This document shows positions 25,701-40,700 of a stretch of DNA of 64,000 bases, piece by piece. The notes under the pieces were generated by a model. The model was not told the origin of the DNA. It saw nothing but the letters and a program-made list of their open reading frames with translations, and did no database searches. A program made the translations under genes and the position numbers. Origin of the DNA: Paragonimus westermani. Taxonomy: Eukaryota; Platyhelminthes; Trematoda; Plagiorchiida; Troglotrematidae. The stretch is taken from positions 19,328 through 83,327 of the forward strand of contig QNGE01003326.1 in NCBI GenBank assembly GCA_008508345.1, read 5' to 3'. Every line of letters starts with the position of its first letter. Position 1 is the stretch's first letter.

Positions 25701-28700
25701 TAATTTCCTCCACTATTACTACCGATTTTTCCCTAGTGTACATGTAGCAACGCCCTCTTTTTGTGGTCTTTTCATTGTTTGTTTTGTGAACCAGGGACTG
25801 GAACACTAATTACCGTATGTGCGTTTCGAGCACACTTAATTCGATGCAATCAGTAAGCCCCTGTTTGTGACACAAAAATCAGGTGTTTACACCTATCTCC
25901 GTTCTAACTTTAAGCTTTCATCTGTTACTATGTCCCACACCAGCTATCGTACGACACATTGGATAATATGTTCAGGCTGTCCCAACCTGTCGGTCGGATC
26001 TGCTGAGTTGATTGGGGCAATTCAGCCTTCAACTTCGTCACGTTTTTTAGCTCTAGACTTTTTTTAGAGCCTTGTGGTATCATTAGTTTTCACGTTGGAC
26101 GTTCAATACTAGATCACCAACCATCTTGGATGCATTTTTGCTCAACTTGACCGTGATGCGTACTGTTAGCGAGCTTAAGGATACTCCGACCAATGGCGGC
26201 AAGCACTGTTATAGTCAATGTGCTGATAGGTTGCAGTGTTTTGGCCTCTGGTGTTTGTAGTTTATGAACCACACCGTTATCAAGTTAAAGTCTTAGTTTA
26301 TACACCAAAATGGCGTTTGCTGTCGTGCGACTGGAAGTCGCATGTGAGCTGAACACTACCAGACCACGCAAATCCAAACAACAGCAGTCGCGACAACCTG
26401 ACTGGAATCCGAGACCATGTGATTGGTAGCTAGACGTCGTTAACGTTTCATTTCAAAGTAGTCGGAGCGTTCGACGGAACCAGTTTTGTAGAAGATTGTG
26501 GTGAATGGTTGAAGCAAACGCAACTGATGACTTGGACTGTTTTCCACCATTTTCGTCCACAGACGTTTGTGGTGTGGTAAATTGGTTACATGTTTGGTAA
26601 GGCTGCTCGAACGGGTCGTATGGTTGGCTATTGGCGTCATTGTCAGTGAATGATGAAAACGTTCTCTATGTTTAAGACGTTGTATTCCATAGAAAACAAC
26701 AGACAGGGCCTTAGCCGTTCTAAAAAACACCATGTTATATTGAGTGTCCACAGATTGAGCCAAATCTTGGATGTTGGCGATGAACTTATTGAAAGAAACA
26801 CAAATGATGAAATGATATGCACAGGATATCATGCACGACTTATTCTTTTTCTGTTCTGTATAATTGCCTAATCTGTATATCAAATAGGTAATCGATACGA
26901 ACAGCGTATCTGTGTCAGTCACTCTGCTTTGCGTTTTTCTCGCTGGAAAGCACTTATGGGTTGAAAACAAACAGATTTTCCAACCACTTGATATACAATC
27001 GTTATTATCGGATGATTACACTTGTGTTAACAGATTTGTAGGTTGAATAATGGTGTTAATGAGGTCATTGCATGCATGGTGTTATTGATGAGTGTTAACC
27101 GACACCGTTACGTATTAGGTCCATGCTTATCTTATCAATTATCGATTTATTAATGATCTGCATGTGTTACGCCTAACTGGACGCATTGAACGTCCGCGTA
27201 TTCTCAACGCCCTGTTTCCCGCACCTTTGCTCATCTAGCTATCCATTTAGGCGAATCGCAACCTCACCATTTTTAGGATGCTGTGAACAGATGGGTTTTA
27301 TCCTCTCACTGTTTCTTGGAAACGGCTTACTCATTCGAGGCTGTTGTGGTTCGTTTGCTTTCCATCCGTTCACCAAGTGCACCGCTTAAGGAAAGGGCTC
27401 TAACCACCACAGAATCTTTGGGGGAGGGACCATTGAGACATCCGCGAATATCGGTTGATTCTACTGGTGGGGCTTTCGGCTTTCTTCAACACTTCTGTTC
27501 TTATCGGTTAAAGTCGGGCATCATCTTTTGGAACGCGTTAGGCTGCAAACGACTCCCCGCTACTGGGACCGATAAAGTAATCGATAGCTGGTGAGAACAC
27601 TGAAGACAGTACAAGTATTGAAGTTGTGACAGTGAAATTGTTGAATTGGCACCAACTAATCTTCGTATTTAAAGAAGTTGCACAACTTTGACCCGCTTTG
27701 GATTTCGGAGTTTCGTCCATGGGGTATGGCAGAAAGGTAACCTCTGGCGTGGACCAGCTTGTTTAAACAACATAACTTACGGTATGTGGCATCTCTCGAG
27801 ATGTCTTGGTGTTACCGACGCCCGTCTGCCAATCTCCTGCTTGCCATTTTACTTCTCAATTAATTCAGCTGCTCTTACCCTAAGTTTAGTTAGCTGGACG
27901 GCATCTAATGCTGATGTTAAGTGGTCGAGTACTTACCGCAAAGATAAAACCTAAACTTAACTTTAGACGTCACCGGCAAACTGAGCACACTTTACATGTG
28001 TGCATTGTAGACTGGTCAGCTCAATTCTGGTTAGAATGTGGATGATTTTATCGTTTTGACATAATTTCTGTTCTTGTGTCGATTCTTGTCATGTCCGGCT
28101 TGCGCACTCTGCGGGTGCTTGTTAGCCGGTTGATTCGTCAAAACAGCTGCATGCTGAGTGTCATTCTCGTAATTAAGTAGACGCGTTTTGTCGGTCATAA
28201 GCCTCATGCCTGCACAATAACGTGCCCTTTCCAAACCGTATGGTTAATGGCTTTTAACAACACGTACATGTACCATTCCCCACTCAAAAGTGTCCATTCT
28301 CTCGTGCAAAGGTGGCAGGCTCCCGGCACAAATACTGCTTAATTTTCTCTCTCTACAGACGATCTCAACGTTTCACGTTCATATACGCACCATTTGAACA
28401 CCTAATCACCGTACAATTGTGCTATATCGCAACAGTCTCGTGTATATTATTGTATAAATGATCCGCAATTCTTTAGTATAGATGAACACAATCAAATTGT
28501 ATTTGCCAGTTTTGAACTGGTTGCTATCACTAAAGCACGAACTGGTGACGCGGTATTCATTGGACTGGTGTCCGGGCGGATAACCACCTCGACCTGTCAC
28601 GCGAAGAGTTTCCAATATGAACCTTGTCTAGAATATTTCTGCCTGAAGATGTTGGGGAGAAAAGGCTGGTTCGGAAGGATCCGTCGTAAACTGCTTCAGA

Positions 28701-31700
28701 ACTTGGCTTACAGTTGAGCGGCAGCAATTCATTATTTGTGACATCTGCGATACCCTATAGTCAACCATGTGTTTATTGTTTCAAAAGTCCTATGCAGGCG
28801 TACATCATGGCAAGTTGAGGGCTGAAGTGGCAACTTCTCTGCGTGTTTTGGACAGGTAACTCGTGACGTTCAATCCGTAAAACTTTCGTGATAATTGCGC
28901 CAACAGTGAAGATCTGACGCGTAAAAGCGGAACCTGGCGAAGGGCGGTCGCTACCAAAAGAAGCAATGTATACCTATACCGTTTAATTAGTGCCTCCCAC
29001 ACTCTGTACAGACGTAGTGCTTTTGAAAGACCGGTTCGAGTGGCAATTAGGAATGGGCATGGGGTTAGATTACGTACCAGGTGACCACCAAGATTTCCCA
29101 TGTTGAGCCGAAGGCATAGGCAATAGCAACGTTGCGTTTGACCAGAGTGTTCTGGATCGGTCTGTCTGTGTGCAGACTCTACACACGCACCCGATTGTGG
29201 TCAGTGATGGATGTTCGACTTTGCCAACTCTACCTATTCACGAGTTTGTGGTGTTAGTTAAATTCCTGGAAGGATCGAGTTATTACCGATTGTTAACACC
29301 AAAAGTAGATACATATGTGTTGAAGGCGATCATCTATGTATTTCTCGTTGGCAATTCGCATACTACAATCTTATAACATGAGAATAAGACTCGGTTTTGT
29401 GGCCGGGAATGAAGAACGTCTTAGCGTCACACGCATGCTATCTGGTTCATTGAATTGTAATCCGATTGATCGTGCTTGAGATTTGTCGGGTCATGCGGCC
29501 AGTCGACACCAAAATTTTGATAGCTTACTGCCGTTGACAACTGCGTATGTTGGTACATGGAACAGTGTACTTTCGCCTTATACCTAGACCCCCAGGGGCT
29601 TCATGAATACAGGAGTAGAGGTGCTTATGATGGCCAAGGAAAACATGACCCGAGGTCTTTGCATGTTCGAAAACAAAGTAGCTGTGGGGGGTATGTTTAA
29701 TAGCTTCAACATTGTTCTACTTTCTAGTCACGTTTTTCCTGTCTCCAGGTTTTCGAGGGTTTGGTCATTCGGCTATTATACAACGGCCTTTGCTCATCAG
29801 GCTATCCGTGCGGTCACGTATGAAATGTAATGTAACAAGTCTCGTGATCAGTGTTGCGGTTTTTCTTAATGTGATGTAAAGTACGCTCACCGTTCGATGA
29901 GATGGGATATCATGGTGAAAGCACGCATTTGACCGCATTTTCCTCGAGTGTTTATCCGCCAACAACTTCACAAACTGACTGAGGTCAAGTTATGGTGCGA
30001 AAAAGTTTGTGAAATCTTGTCACCAACACAATCCATTGTTGGCACATAATTCGAATTCAGTTTGATGAGTCGCAATGCTATTTCTTGCCACTTGTTTGGC
30101 TGGGGGCACATGTTGGGTACAACCGATTGTTTTGCTCACACTTGTTTAGATAGAAGACTACTAGATTCTCAACCATGATAGTAGATTTGAGATTGAGTTT
30201 GGCGGTGGTCACAATCGATGAATGCTTTCAACAAACACAAAATCAGGTCAGTCAGAGCTGATTGCTGCGATGGAACACAACGAACGACATTGTGCAAGTA
30301 ATCGGAACCTGAGAAACGATTGGGAAATTTGGTGGCATTATTGGATAAAAAAATCAGCTTCACGAATTCACTTCAAACGAAACATTGCCTAATCAGACCA
30401 AATGGCTAGTCACTCAATGAAGACGGACATACTAGACGACCAATAGCTGCGAGTATTCTTTACCAATACATCCATGACCTCCACTGAGATGGATTTCGTT
30501 CCGATTCTGGTTTTTGTTTTGATTTTGCAAATGGGTTACACGACAGTTTGGGCCTAATGTGTGGACTTAGTACATTTTGTTTTATCGTTCTTTTCCTTCA
30601 ATCCGTACGTGTGTAGACCTATCTCGGTTGCACATTCTCTAGTGTGACAACTTTTACTAAGACTGGATGATTTTCATGGACAACGGATACGTTTACCGAT
30701 GACAGTCTCCGCTAGTTACACAGTAACCTCATCTGTTCACGTGTGTACTAGTTTACTTTTTACCCAATGTACCACATGCCAACAGTATCAGTGTGGCTTC
30801 CAACTGAGTTTGGAAGTTCGTATACCCCCAAGTTCATTTCACACATCGTCTAGTGTTCCATCCAGATCATATTAGCTGACATCAGATCGTGATGGTCGTG
30901 TCTCCCGTCCTGCGTGAGACTTATCGGTGGTGGCGTTTTATGCAGTCTTATCCACCGAATTACTGCCGAGTGTACCCCGAATTCTCTATCCGCTGTATCA
31001 ACTGGAAACCGTACGTTTTATCACACCTCACAATTCCATCTGATTTTGATTTCCCTTCTAGTACTTTCGTAGTATTGTGATGTGATGCTTAAGTGCCACA
31101 TGGGCTTCAAGGCAGTTGCGACTGTGTTTGTGCCAACCGAACGGTTATATCCGAAGGTTATGTCTGGCTTGAGGCTAATTCATGTTGTTTTTGTCATACC
31201 TTTTGCTTTGTAGCTCCTGGGAGAGTTGTTGTTAGAACGGCACAATTTCTCTGTGATGACCAGATATATTGCGGAACCTGAAAACTTGAAAGTTATCATG
31301 AATCTGTTGACAAGTGAGAAAAAACAAATCGCCTTCGAAGCATTTCATTGTTTCAAGGTAGGTAGTTATTTTGGTTGATCATTTTTTCGTCTCTGATGAA
31401 GATTTACTGGATTACCATGGCTTGTGTTGGTAGTTTGTCCAATGTGCTGGTTTGGACTGTTTTTCAGCACTTGTCTGCCTGCTCCGATCGTATTGAATTC
31501 TCTAATACAGTTGTACCTTACCACAATATTTATTCGGATTGGGCGTATTAATTTGTCATCTTTGGAGAATCTGTTTCGCTCGATATGCAGTTATTCACTT
31601 TCCTCCGAACCCCGTCCTAACACTGAGAAATTTCTCGTGAATTTGTCGAACAAAGTGCTCTGCGTTTGAGTTTGGAAAGATGTTATCAATCAGGTTCCAT

Positions 31701-34700
31701 CGATTTCTTTTGCTCCGCGATTGTGGCTTGTTTTTTCTTGGGCACCCGTCAGTTTAGCATCAGTGTTAATCGCTGATATTTTGTTCTGTACAACGTTAGT
31801 CATGGAACTGATCCACACCAACCCAGATACGTGGGTACTGTGCCAGTAGCTGTCATTTCTCGTGAGTGAAGTTGTTTGTGGACGTCTTTTACCAGCTTAG
31901 GGACCTAGTAACTGTTGTGACTACTGAATGGAAGCGCTATGGGGTACAGCGTTGTACTGTATTCAATGCTGCAGTTCGTGTTCTGCTTGCTCCCATCTTC
32001 TTCAAAACACCTTCAAATGATCTTTTCTTAAGAGCTTCCCTCACTACTGGGGCAAACGGCGGCTCGAGCCACCCCACTGCTGGTCTGGCTCAAGGTGGTG
32101 TATGCTCATGTTTGTTCATGTCGCAACGGATCAACTTCTATGTTTATTCCACTTGTTCCAGAAAGTGCGTACCTAGTTCTCTATCGTGTTTGCCAGTTGG
32201 CAGTGAAAGTTTCTGTAGATGTTGATTAGCAGAAGACGGCAAATAATAATTCTTGCCGTTCCCTTGCAAACATATACACAGTCCACTGCTGTTTTCCCAT
32301 CCTTTGTTGTAGAGATAGCAGGATCAATATTCCGTTTGTCTGCTTCCGAGTGGTTATGCCACTTTCACTGTTGCAACTTTCTATCTTCCCGTCTTTTGAA
32401 CGCGCACAGCGAAACATTAGCTATGTGTTGCTAAGCCGGTTACAGATGTGCCTTTTCAGCCACCTTGGCTTGGTGGTCAGGGTTGTAAATCGTTTTGATC
32501 TGGCGGCTCATTCACTGCACCACTGAGCTGGGTTAACCCCTAACTGCCAAGCGGGTCCGATTGCCGTCCGTCAAAAAGACCCTATATTATTTACCTCGCG
32601 CGTCAAGCTTTTTAATCGGTGCGGCCCCTCAAGTCCCATGTCTGTGAACGGAGGAAGCTGTCTGCCAGAACACTGCTGGATTGGTACAGCACCGCTGGTC
32701 GCGATGCAACTTTGGGTGGACCAAGGTTCGCAGATCAAGGTGAGGTAAGCTGTGGGACGTGGGTGCTGGACACACATTCTGCTAGATCGGTTATTCATCA
32801 GAAGGTGCTAGGAAGCACATCTTCCCTACCCCAATAGATTACTGCATCACTTGTCTGATGATAGGTGAACCGTAAGGAATCGGCCGTCGAATCATTTGCA
32901 TGCGCCTACGACTCAGTCGAGGTAAGTCTGCTACACTTCCTAGTGTTTATAGCCCAACTATATATCATACCGATAATACGAAGGGGACCAGTTCCACGGT
33001 TAGCTTGACTCCGGGCTGTGCGTGACTCAACAGCCTGGCCGGGAGTCCTCAGACTTTACAACGTTGGTGCAGCTAACGAGAACGTTGATCGCTTGTTGCA
33101 CTTGTGTATCATTCACGAAATGGTTGTCACAAATATCAGGTTTCAGTTGGATACAAGGACTTCACAGAACATTGATCATTAAATTACGACAGCGTGACAT
33201 TTGCGAAGTACCTATCACGCTTTTGGTATACAGGACTGAATGTGGCGCGGACAATGGGCCGGTCGGGACCGAGTTGCTTGGTTGTGTTTGTAAGCCAGCG
33301 ATGAAAAGTGTATCTTAAACCATTGGTAAACTCAAAACGAGGACCGTGTTTCAAAATACAGTTGCACTTTGTCTAAAAGATGCTGCCGCATCCACTACTC
33401 CTGCTAGCCTGTGACAACATTTTAGGGAACACATCACGGCAGGACCCATCGAGACAATTGGCACCCAATGCCAGAAACGCCCTAACGGGCTCGATGACGA
33501 CGGTGCAGTTATTTCGGACGGGACACAGAAGAATAAAGGGGCGGGTTTTTTGTTGCCACAACTGATCCGAGCCGTGTTGATAACTTTCCGATGTGTGTTT
33601 CGTCAAAATGTCAGAGGACTTCGTGAAATCAAAGACGATTGGGGAAAAAGCAAGATGATTTGATGCGGGACTACGCTTAGCGCCGACAGCGCGACTGCAA
33701 AGCGAAAAGTCTTTAGGTGAAAATAGGTTATCTCAGAAACTCTTCAAGCGTGGCGTCTCAGTCTTCAAACGTGTCTTGCTCTATTTGGTTCACTTCATCT
33801 GGGAATATATAATCTTTTGGTGCCCCAAGCTGGGTACATGATTCGACTATCCGCATGTTGTATTTTGTAGGTGTTAGTACTCTGTTTGCGTTCAGTGCAG
33901 ATGATTGACTGGCTGCAACTTTTTCTACCAAATTTGGAATCGATGAGACATTATTTTCTTTCATCCTCCTCCGAGCGAAGGTGCTGTATCTACGTTTGAA
34001 ATCCACGTCAATGAAGACATTGGGATTAGCTGCACAGAACTCTGCTACTTTGGTAGCACACTCTCGACAGATTTATCCGTGGACCGCGGGTTGCAGGCTT
34101 ATGTAGCCAAAGCTACCAATGCCTTCGGACGTATTGAGAGACGTGTCTAAATGAAGCACAATTTGAGGATGAAAGCTGGGCTGACTATCTATCGCCCAAT
34201 GATGCTGTCCACGCTGTTGTACGTCAGTGTGACATGCACAACGCGTTAACGGAATATGATGCATCTGAATCGCTTCGACTTGGAACGATTATGACGCATG
34301 TTTGCTATTCAATGGTTGGACATGGCTCTGAACCCTGAGGTCCCTCAGCGAGCGGACTTGATCAGGGTTGAAACCACGTTAATACTCAATCAGCTTCTTT
34401 GGTTAAGACACTTCCATAGGACGGCTGGTGGGCGGATTCCGAAGCGGCTGTTTTACGAGTAGTTTAAAGCAGATAGAGGAAATCCCGGTGGTCAGAAGCT
34501 ACGATGGCGGGATTTTATCCAGCTGTGTTTGCGGCGTTGTAACGTCTATTTTAGCTTATAGGTGGACGTAGCCTGAACCTGACTGGTTCGATGAGCGGCA
34601 ATTGTGTGGCCATGAATTTGAGCGCATGGTCGACTAAGTAACTATGGGTACCAAGATCGTGGTGATATGACTATATGGAGTTGTAATGGATGCGTTGGCC

Positions 34701-37700
34701 GTCGCGGATTGCCAGGCCATCAACATGCTCATAGTACATCGTTATCAAAGAGACGGCGAGTTTGTTAGGTCCAAATAAGTTATGTCTGTTATGTGTATTT
34801 TTGTTCGTATCAACCAACAACCACCGTCGTTTGATAAATCACGCGTTGTCCACTTCAGAAACCCTGATCATGTTGACCTTTTTTCTCCCAAGCTTTGTTG
34901 ATGCATTACATTCTGAATGTTTTGTTTGGTTCTTAGCTCAAATTCAAATTTGTTATTTTCTTAATGCCAGGAAGTGTTGAACTACTTGTTGCCTTGTGTT
35001 TTCGATTTTTCTTTCCAGCGGTTACTGTTTGGGTTTGACCATTTTTTGGTTTCAGAGAGATAAGGTTTCCACTTTCCTACTAGCTCACTAAAAGCTGACT
35101 TTCATTGGCTGGTTGGATCACAAAGGCCTTTAATCGCACATCTCCTGTTCCTAGTCTTTCGGGTGTACACCGGATACATGAGTTTTGAGTGGAACGATAA
35201 GTGGTGTAGCGCAAGCCACTTGCTATGCTTTAGTCATTGTGTCAGGCTGATGTGGATACGAATACCGACAGGCGTTGTTCACAAATTTGGCTGTAGGCTG
35301 TATGAGTGTTTTATGTTGTTGGTTCTATCACCTTTTCTCTGTCGTATATTCATAATAACTACAATTAACCTCTGCGACAAAATACAGACTTGGTAGTAAG
35401 TTTCTTCCACGTGACCATATCAGCTGTCTGAGTCTTCGTGGTTGTGTTCACTTTCGCTTTGTTAGATCACTCGGACTATTCATTGCCTATGTAGTCAGAC
35501 AAAAGGCTAACTGTTGGAGACTGCGGAATTGAAGTAGTTCAACATCTCACACTCTTTCAGACGCATGGTCACAAGAACCCGTGCCAGGACTGCTTCGGTC
35601 ACCTTTGCCGGTGATATTTGCCCTCGTCTGACACAATTTTGAATTCTCCGCATACGAGTGCAGGCTGTCCGTAAATTTACGTATAGCTCTATCGGAATAC
35701 TGCAGTAGGTTGGGCGTGTTTATATTATGCCGAACTTCTCACGACCTTCTGAGCGAAGGTTTAATCGATCGCCTGGCACCGGCGGTGTAAAAGAAAGTCT
35801 GTTGGGATGATGTTTAATCTTTGTTTAACCCCACCGCCAGTTTCAAAGAATTCTGGTGGTGAGTTGCTATATTTTTGCTACTTTTCATATCTTCATGGAC
35901 GAATACAGTTTGTGCTAGGTTATTAGGCGTACGTCCGTGTGGAGAAGTTTCCTCTATTGACGAGGTAAAGCGTGTTTGTTAGGTCGTTAAGTTTGTTGAG
36001 TACCTGTGGTTTGGACACGGAACATGTGCCTCAGTTCCCTGTCCTGGTCGTTATATTCACATTTACCACCGCGCGGAAGCTGTTTCATTTTGTTTCCGAA
36101 TGTAACCCTGCTGCTTTTTTGTAGGGTGTAAGTGTTGATTGTTCGAATTTATGTGTAAGGGTCTCAGGAGGTATATCTTCATTCCTTGTCCTCTTATCTT
36201 CAAATTAGGGCTTTTTTTCTCTCTCGGCCGTGTACCATCTGGATATCCATATGGTGTAATTTGGATGATAGCGGTGTTGACGGATGCTTACCAACACTAC
36301 ATGTAACCATATTTTTGTATTAGTATATAATAACACAGTGCCCCACCTGTCTCTACCGGCAGCCGCAACGAACTACAAGTATTTCCATGATCCACATCCA
36401 TCAATCAGATACGGTTTTCTTTTTACTAGCTCTTCCATGCACGGAACACATGACTGTGCGCCTTATCCGTTCTTTAATATTTCTATCTCAGAACTAATGC
36501 TACGTTCTCTCTGTTTGTTTACGTGTGTAGGTCATCCACATCCCATCCACTTTCCATACGCATCCGTCCCACCATCTTCCATCTCTTGTGTGAAATTTAT
36601 TCACTTCCTATACGAATTGGTTGTCTTCCTTTCTTAACCGAATGTGGAGATGGATATTTTCCATCATAACATAACCTGTTGTCAGTTTCGCGCCACTCGA
36701 TTTCAATTTAAAATGTCCCAATGGATTTTGCTGAGCGCACCACATAGTATTCGGTGCCAGCCCATATCGCACAGCTGATTTGCACGTAGGTAGGCTGGTA
36801 GACACAGCGATTGGTTGGCATGTACGAAACAGGAAAACATGTACACGACAGGTACACTTGCCAGTCTGACTGGGACACAATCCCATCTGTGCACTCAGTT
36901 CCCAGGCCAAATATCGTGATCACTGGGTGTGCAGATCTGTCCACTTGATGTACACACAACACGGGCGCACGAATCAATACATGTACCAAACCGGTCGCCT
37001 CTTGCTCATCCACTTAGATGAGCGCGGGCTTGGGTCATCATCCGAACGGTCCACGCACAACTTCTCGTGTACAATTGTGAAACAGGTCAAAATTAGCCAA
37101 CTAAATAAATGCCATGATGCGCCTATCAGCAAGGTACATGGCAACTTTCCCTATCGCCTTATGACTGTGTGTGTTCAGCGAAGTCTTCTCTGTACCTTGA
37201 ATATATCCGGTTTGGTCGTAAGAAGAAACACGTGGTGAGCAGGCTTGTTTATGGTGATTCGTTATCATGCTTTATGCTTACGTATATTTATAGCTATTCA
37301 TAGTAACACTGTCGGCAAACCTCATCTTGTCCCGCTAAGCCTCCGGTCTTTCTCGTCCGTTTGTTACGCTTAGAATGTGAATTCACATAGGTGCATTCAA
37401 CAGTTTTGCTCTAAATCATTCTAGTTCAACAGGCCGTTCTCACGCGAACGTTTGATTCGTTGAATATCGACGTCCGCTGCATTTCGGAGACTGGAATTCA
37501 GGGCAGTAGTCAACGTATGAAACTAATAACGCTCGCATGTCTACCCGATACTGGTTATACACTGGGTGATTCTTTGGCAGTCGCTACCGGTCAGGTTGGA
37601 GTAGGTATAGTTCTCAGTACGGTGGGCATAACCGGATTGGTAGGTTGGATCTCTGTTAGCAGTAGACCTTGGGTGGTCCGTTTAGCAGGTGGTACTAAAA

Positions 37701-40700
37701 CCAGTTCTAGACGTAAGACTTTTCAGTGTGCCTGTTTGTGCTCCAGCTGACTGTAGTGACGTCGATGTCAAAGACACCTTCTCCTCGGATCTGGCCGCTC
37801 TCCTTCGGCTGACATGTGATTCCGATGTAATCATTCTGGACGAAGATATGAACGCCCAAGTCGGCTGCCTTTGTGAATCTGAATCTCGTTTAGGTGGCAG
37901 GTTCGGGATAGTATCATGCTGCTCGGATAATGGCGAACGGTTGTTGCAATTGTGCGCTGAACACAAGTTACTTTAAGCCAGCACTGGTTCTAGGCATCGT
38001 GTGAGTAATTGCTACACTTGGAGCCTTCCTTCTCCGAAACAGGTCTGATCTCAGATAGACCACGTAGGTGTTAGCCATCGGTCTCGGGGCACGTACCTGG
38101 ATTCAGACCATGCATCGGTACGTTGTCGTTTTGTCCTTACTTTCGCTAGGTAACGACCTCACTGACAACAACAGCTGGCTATTGGCAAACGGGTTGTGTC
38201 GTCAGTAAAGCATTGGTACCAAACCAGCTTAGAAAGAGGGTTTGACAATTCTAACTCCGAAGCACCTGACGGTTGCTGAACGCAGATCTCGCCGGACATT
38301 CACGAAACAGGTACTGTAAGATGCAGCACGGAGGTTCGTGGATGGTCTATTCGATCTTTTTGGAGGTAACTTAGATGACACTAGTGAAACGGAACGGTTA
38401 GATGATTTGCATTCAGTTATTGGTTAGGTTTGGACAGTTCGCCTTAACCTGGTGGTTGATACATTCCCGTACGTAGCTGTTTCTAGTGTCCACGGTGCTC
38501 TAGATCTGTGTTAATATAAAAAGGTTGTTATACAGCCTGGCTACATTTGCAACGGTTGATTGCTGCTTGCCTGTTGTCAGTTGCACAGTTTCGTTGTTAC
38601 TGTAGCCAGCGCATTCCCACACTGGGGTTTAAGTGGTGGTAACCCGAAATCCTCTCGCCTAATTGTGGATAAATTGAGTATCCGTCTGCATATGGTTTCT
38701 CGCGCTTTCACTTTACTCTGAATATCTGTGCTTTCTACCACAGGTGAACGAAAACATTCGACTATCCGCAGTTGTTTTGTTCGCTTCTGAGCACCATCCG
38801 AAGTCGGTCATATTAAGTTGCATTTTGGCCGGTGAATTTCTACCGTACTTTTTTGTGTCTAATCGTGGTCGTAATCCTGAAATCAACGTGAGCAATTTAG
38901 TTTCCAGGAGCGCATAGGTGAACCTGTTTATGCCACGTTCAACCCAACTAACCTTGTGGTTCGCAGTGTGTTTCGTTTACTGTATTTGAATGCCTACTGT
39001 TTTCCCCGGCAACTACCTCTTGTGCTCTTTATCTGTTGAGAGGTGTGAATTTCTTTGACTGCTTGTGAATAACGGCTTTTCTTCTCCAGGTCTACGTACT
39101 ATGTGACAAAAACACAACTTACCTTGCCTCTAGTAGATTGTTTAGCTATACCACGCTGCAGATTTTGCATATTCCGCTACTGACTAGTTGGGACAGTTAG
39201 AAGCCATGAGAGTTACACATTATTCAACGTCTGTTATCTTTCGACGCGTTAGCAAAGAGGATTGTAAAATTGGTCACAACAAGACCACTTCCTCATGTGG
39301 CATTCCAGAAGTAGCCTACACGATGTTTTTGTGTTGGTACTCAGGATCTCAGCACATCCCTTTGTTACGCTCCTCGCAAGTGTGCTCGACTCAATCCTCT
39401 CTTCAAATCATTCATCGGCTCTTTCGTAACATCTCCAGATGCGTGTGTAGCAAAGCTGTCCTAGGGTTATTCCATATCGCTTATATTAGGATCAACAGCC
39501 ATAATCCCCGAGGAAGAAACTACATTCCTGTAGCGTGTAATATATATATTGTGGCCATGTTTTACCGGAAGATTACATTCATCTACGTATGCCTTGATAA
39601 ACGGCAACACAATCTGCCCACTGGGGTGACACAAGAGTGAGCGTTTTGCTGACCATTCAGAATAAGCATTTCAGCCGCACCCTTTTTCGCAACATATAGC
39701 CCAACTCGCAGTTGATAGCCTATCTCTAATCTTCTTGTCAATGCACACACCGCACGCTTTCGAAAGTTATGTCAGCTCAGCTTACCAGAGCCATTCAGCT
39801 TAAACTTCCTCATGTTACTGAAATTTAAACATTCGCAACCATGTCTGTAAGACGGGTCTTTGTTCATTTTGTACGATACTAGAAATGTTCCATTCAGAAT
39901 ATCCGGTAAGTCTAATCAAGAACTAAAATGCTCATGGAGTGTTGATTCGATATTGAACATCATGAGACATTTCAGACCTCTTCGGAGTTTAACAGTTAGG
40001 TGAGAAACAGTCTGTGCTACTCTTCGTGTGTAGCGCATAAATTCCTCAACCTCAAAGGACTGCAATTATTTCGCTGGATTTAAACCGGAGCTTTCTCTTC
40101 TTTCCTCTTTCGCGTGTAATTTTGTATCCCTCAAGAATCTATTGGCAGCTCATCTGGAGTTCTGAGGTCACTCGATCTCTCGATTGATTGTGTGTTTATT
40201 CAAAGGCCAAAATCTTGTTTTTGTACTAAAAAACTCGTTGAAGGTTCCATCTAATGCGCTGGCGTGACTAGAAGATCTAATTTCATAGACGGTTTCCTTT
40301 GGAGACCAAAATAATGGCTCATCTGTCATTGAGCTGTCAACCCATCGGCGCCCATCAGCGTCTTATAGGAACTAAGCTGAAATATGTGTTTGATTCACTT
40401 ATCGTTTACGCACGTGTAAGTGAAGAAAACGCTCCACATCTAGTGGACGGGTTTACGACTCTGTTCGCAGTCCCTTTTCAGTTGTCTTCATTACCACAAT
40501 ACCGAACGGATCTCAAACGCAACGCACTTGCACTATCGTGACGCGTGATGCTGTTATTGGTTTAAGAAAGGAAGGTGTGTAATTCAAGACTCATCATGAC
40601 AATCTTATCTCTGTTTCCTTGTTATGTTTTCACGTTTTTTACTCTAACAAATTGCTAGCGTATTTCGGATCACCTGACATTTGTCCCTCATCTGCGTGCT

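Larger units (their letters stand above)
18882..31213 (+). other. MO25 intron 4
   Basis: This 12.3-kb phase 0 intron runs from GTGAGT to TTTGTAG. It contains two RTE copies in convergent orientation between about 20.1 and 24.65 kb. The right half (24.65-31.2 kb) has no recognised element. Its largest ORF, on the minus strand at 26440-26970, shows no family motif and no host-gene character. Confidence 0.85.

Noticed and set aside
26440..26970. 176-codon ORF on the minus strand in MO25 intron 4
   Set aside because: No motif, low-complexity His/Ser/Thr content, no splice-supported extension and an antisense intronic position; chance is as likely.
33022..33318. ORF with a TLLVYRTE segment resembling integrase
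   Set aside because: Only one short resemblance and no neighbouring integrase motifs in any frame.
33758..33850. Possible host exon near 33.8 kb
   Set aside because: No splice signals and it overlaps an RT remnant.
33758..34006. 82-codon minus-strand ORF with an ordered-looking sequence
   Set aside because: It is antisense to the RT remnant that begins at about 33890 on the + strand, so it is a shadow.
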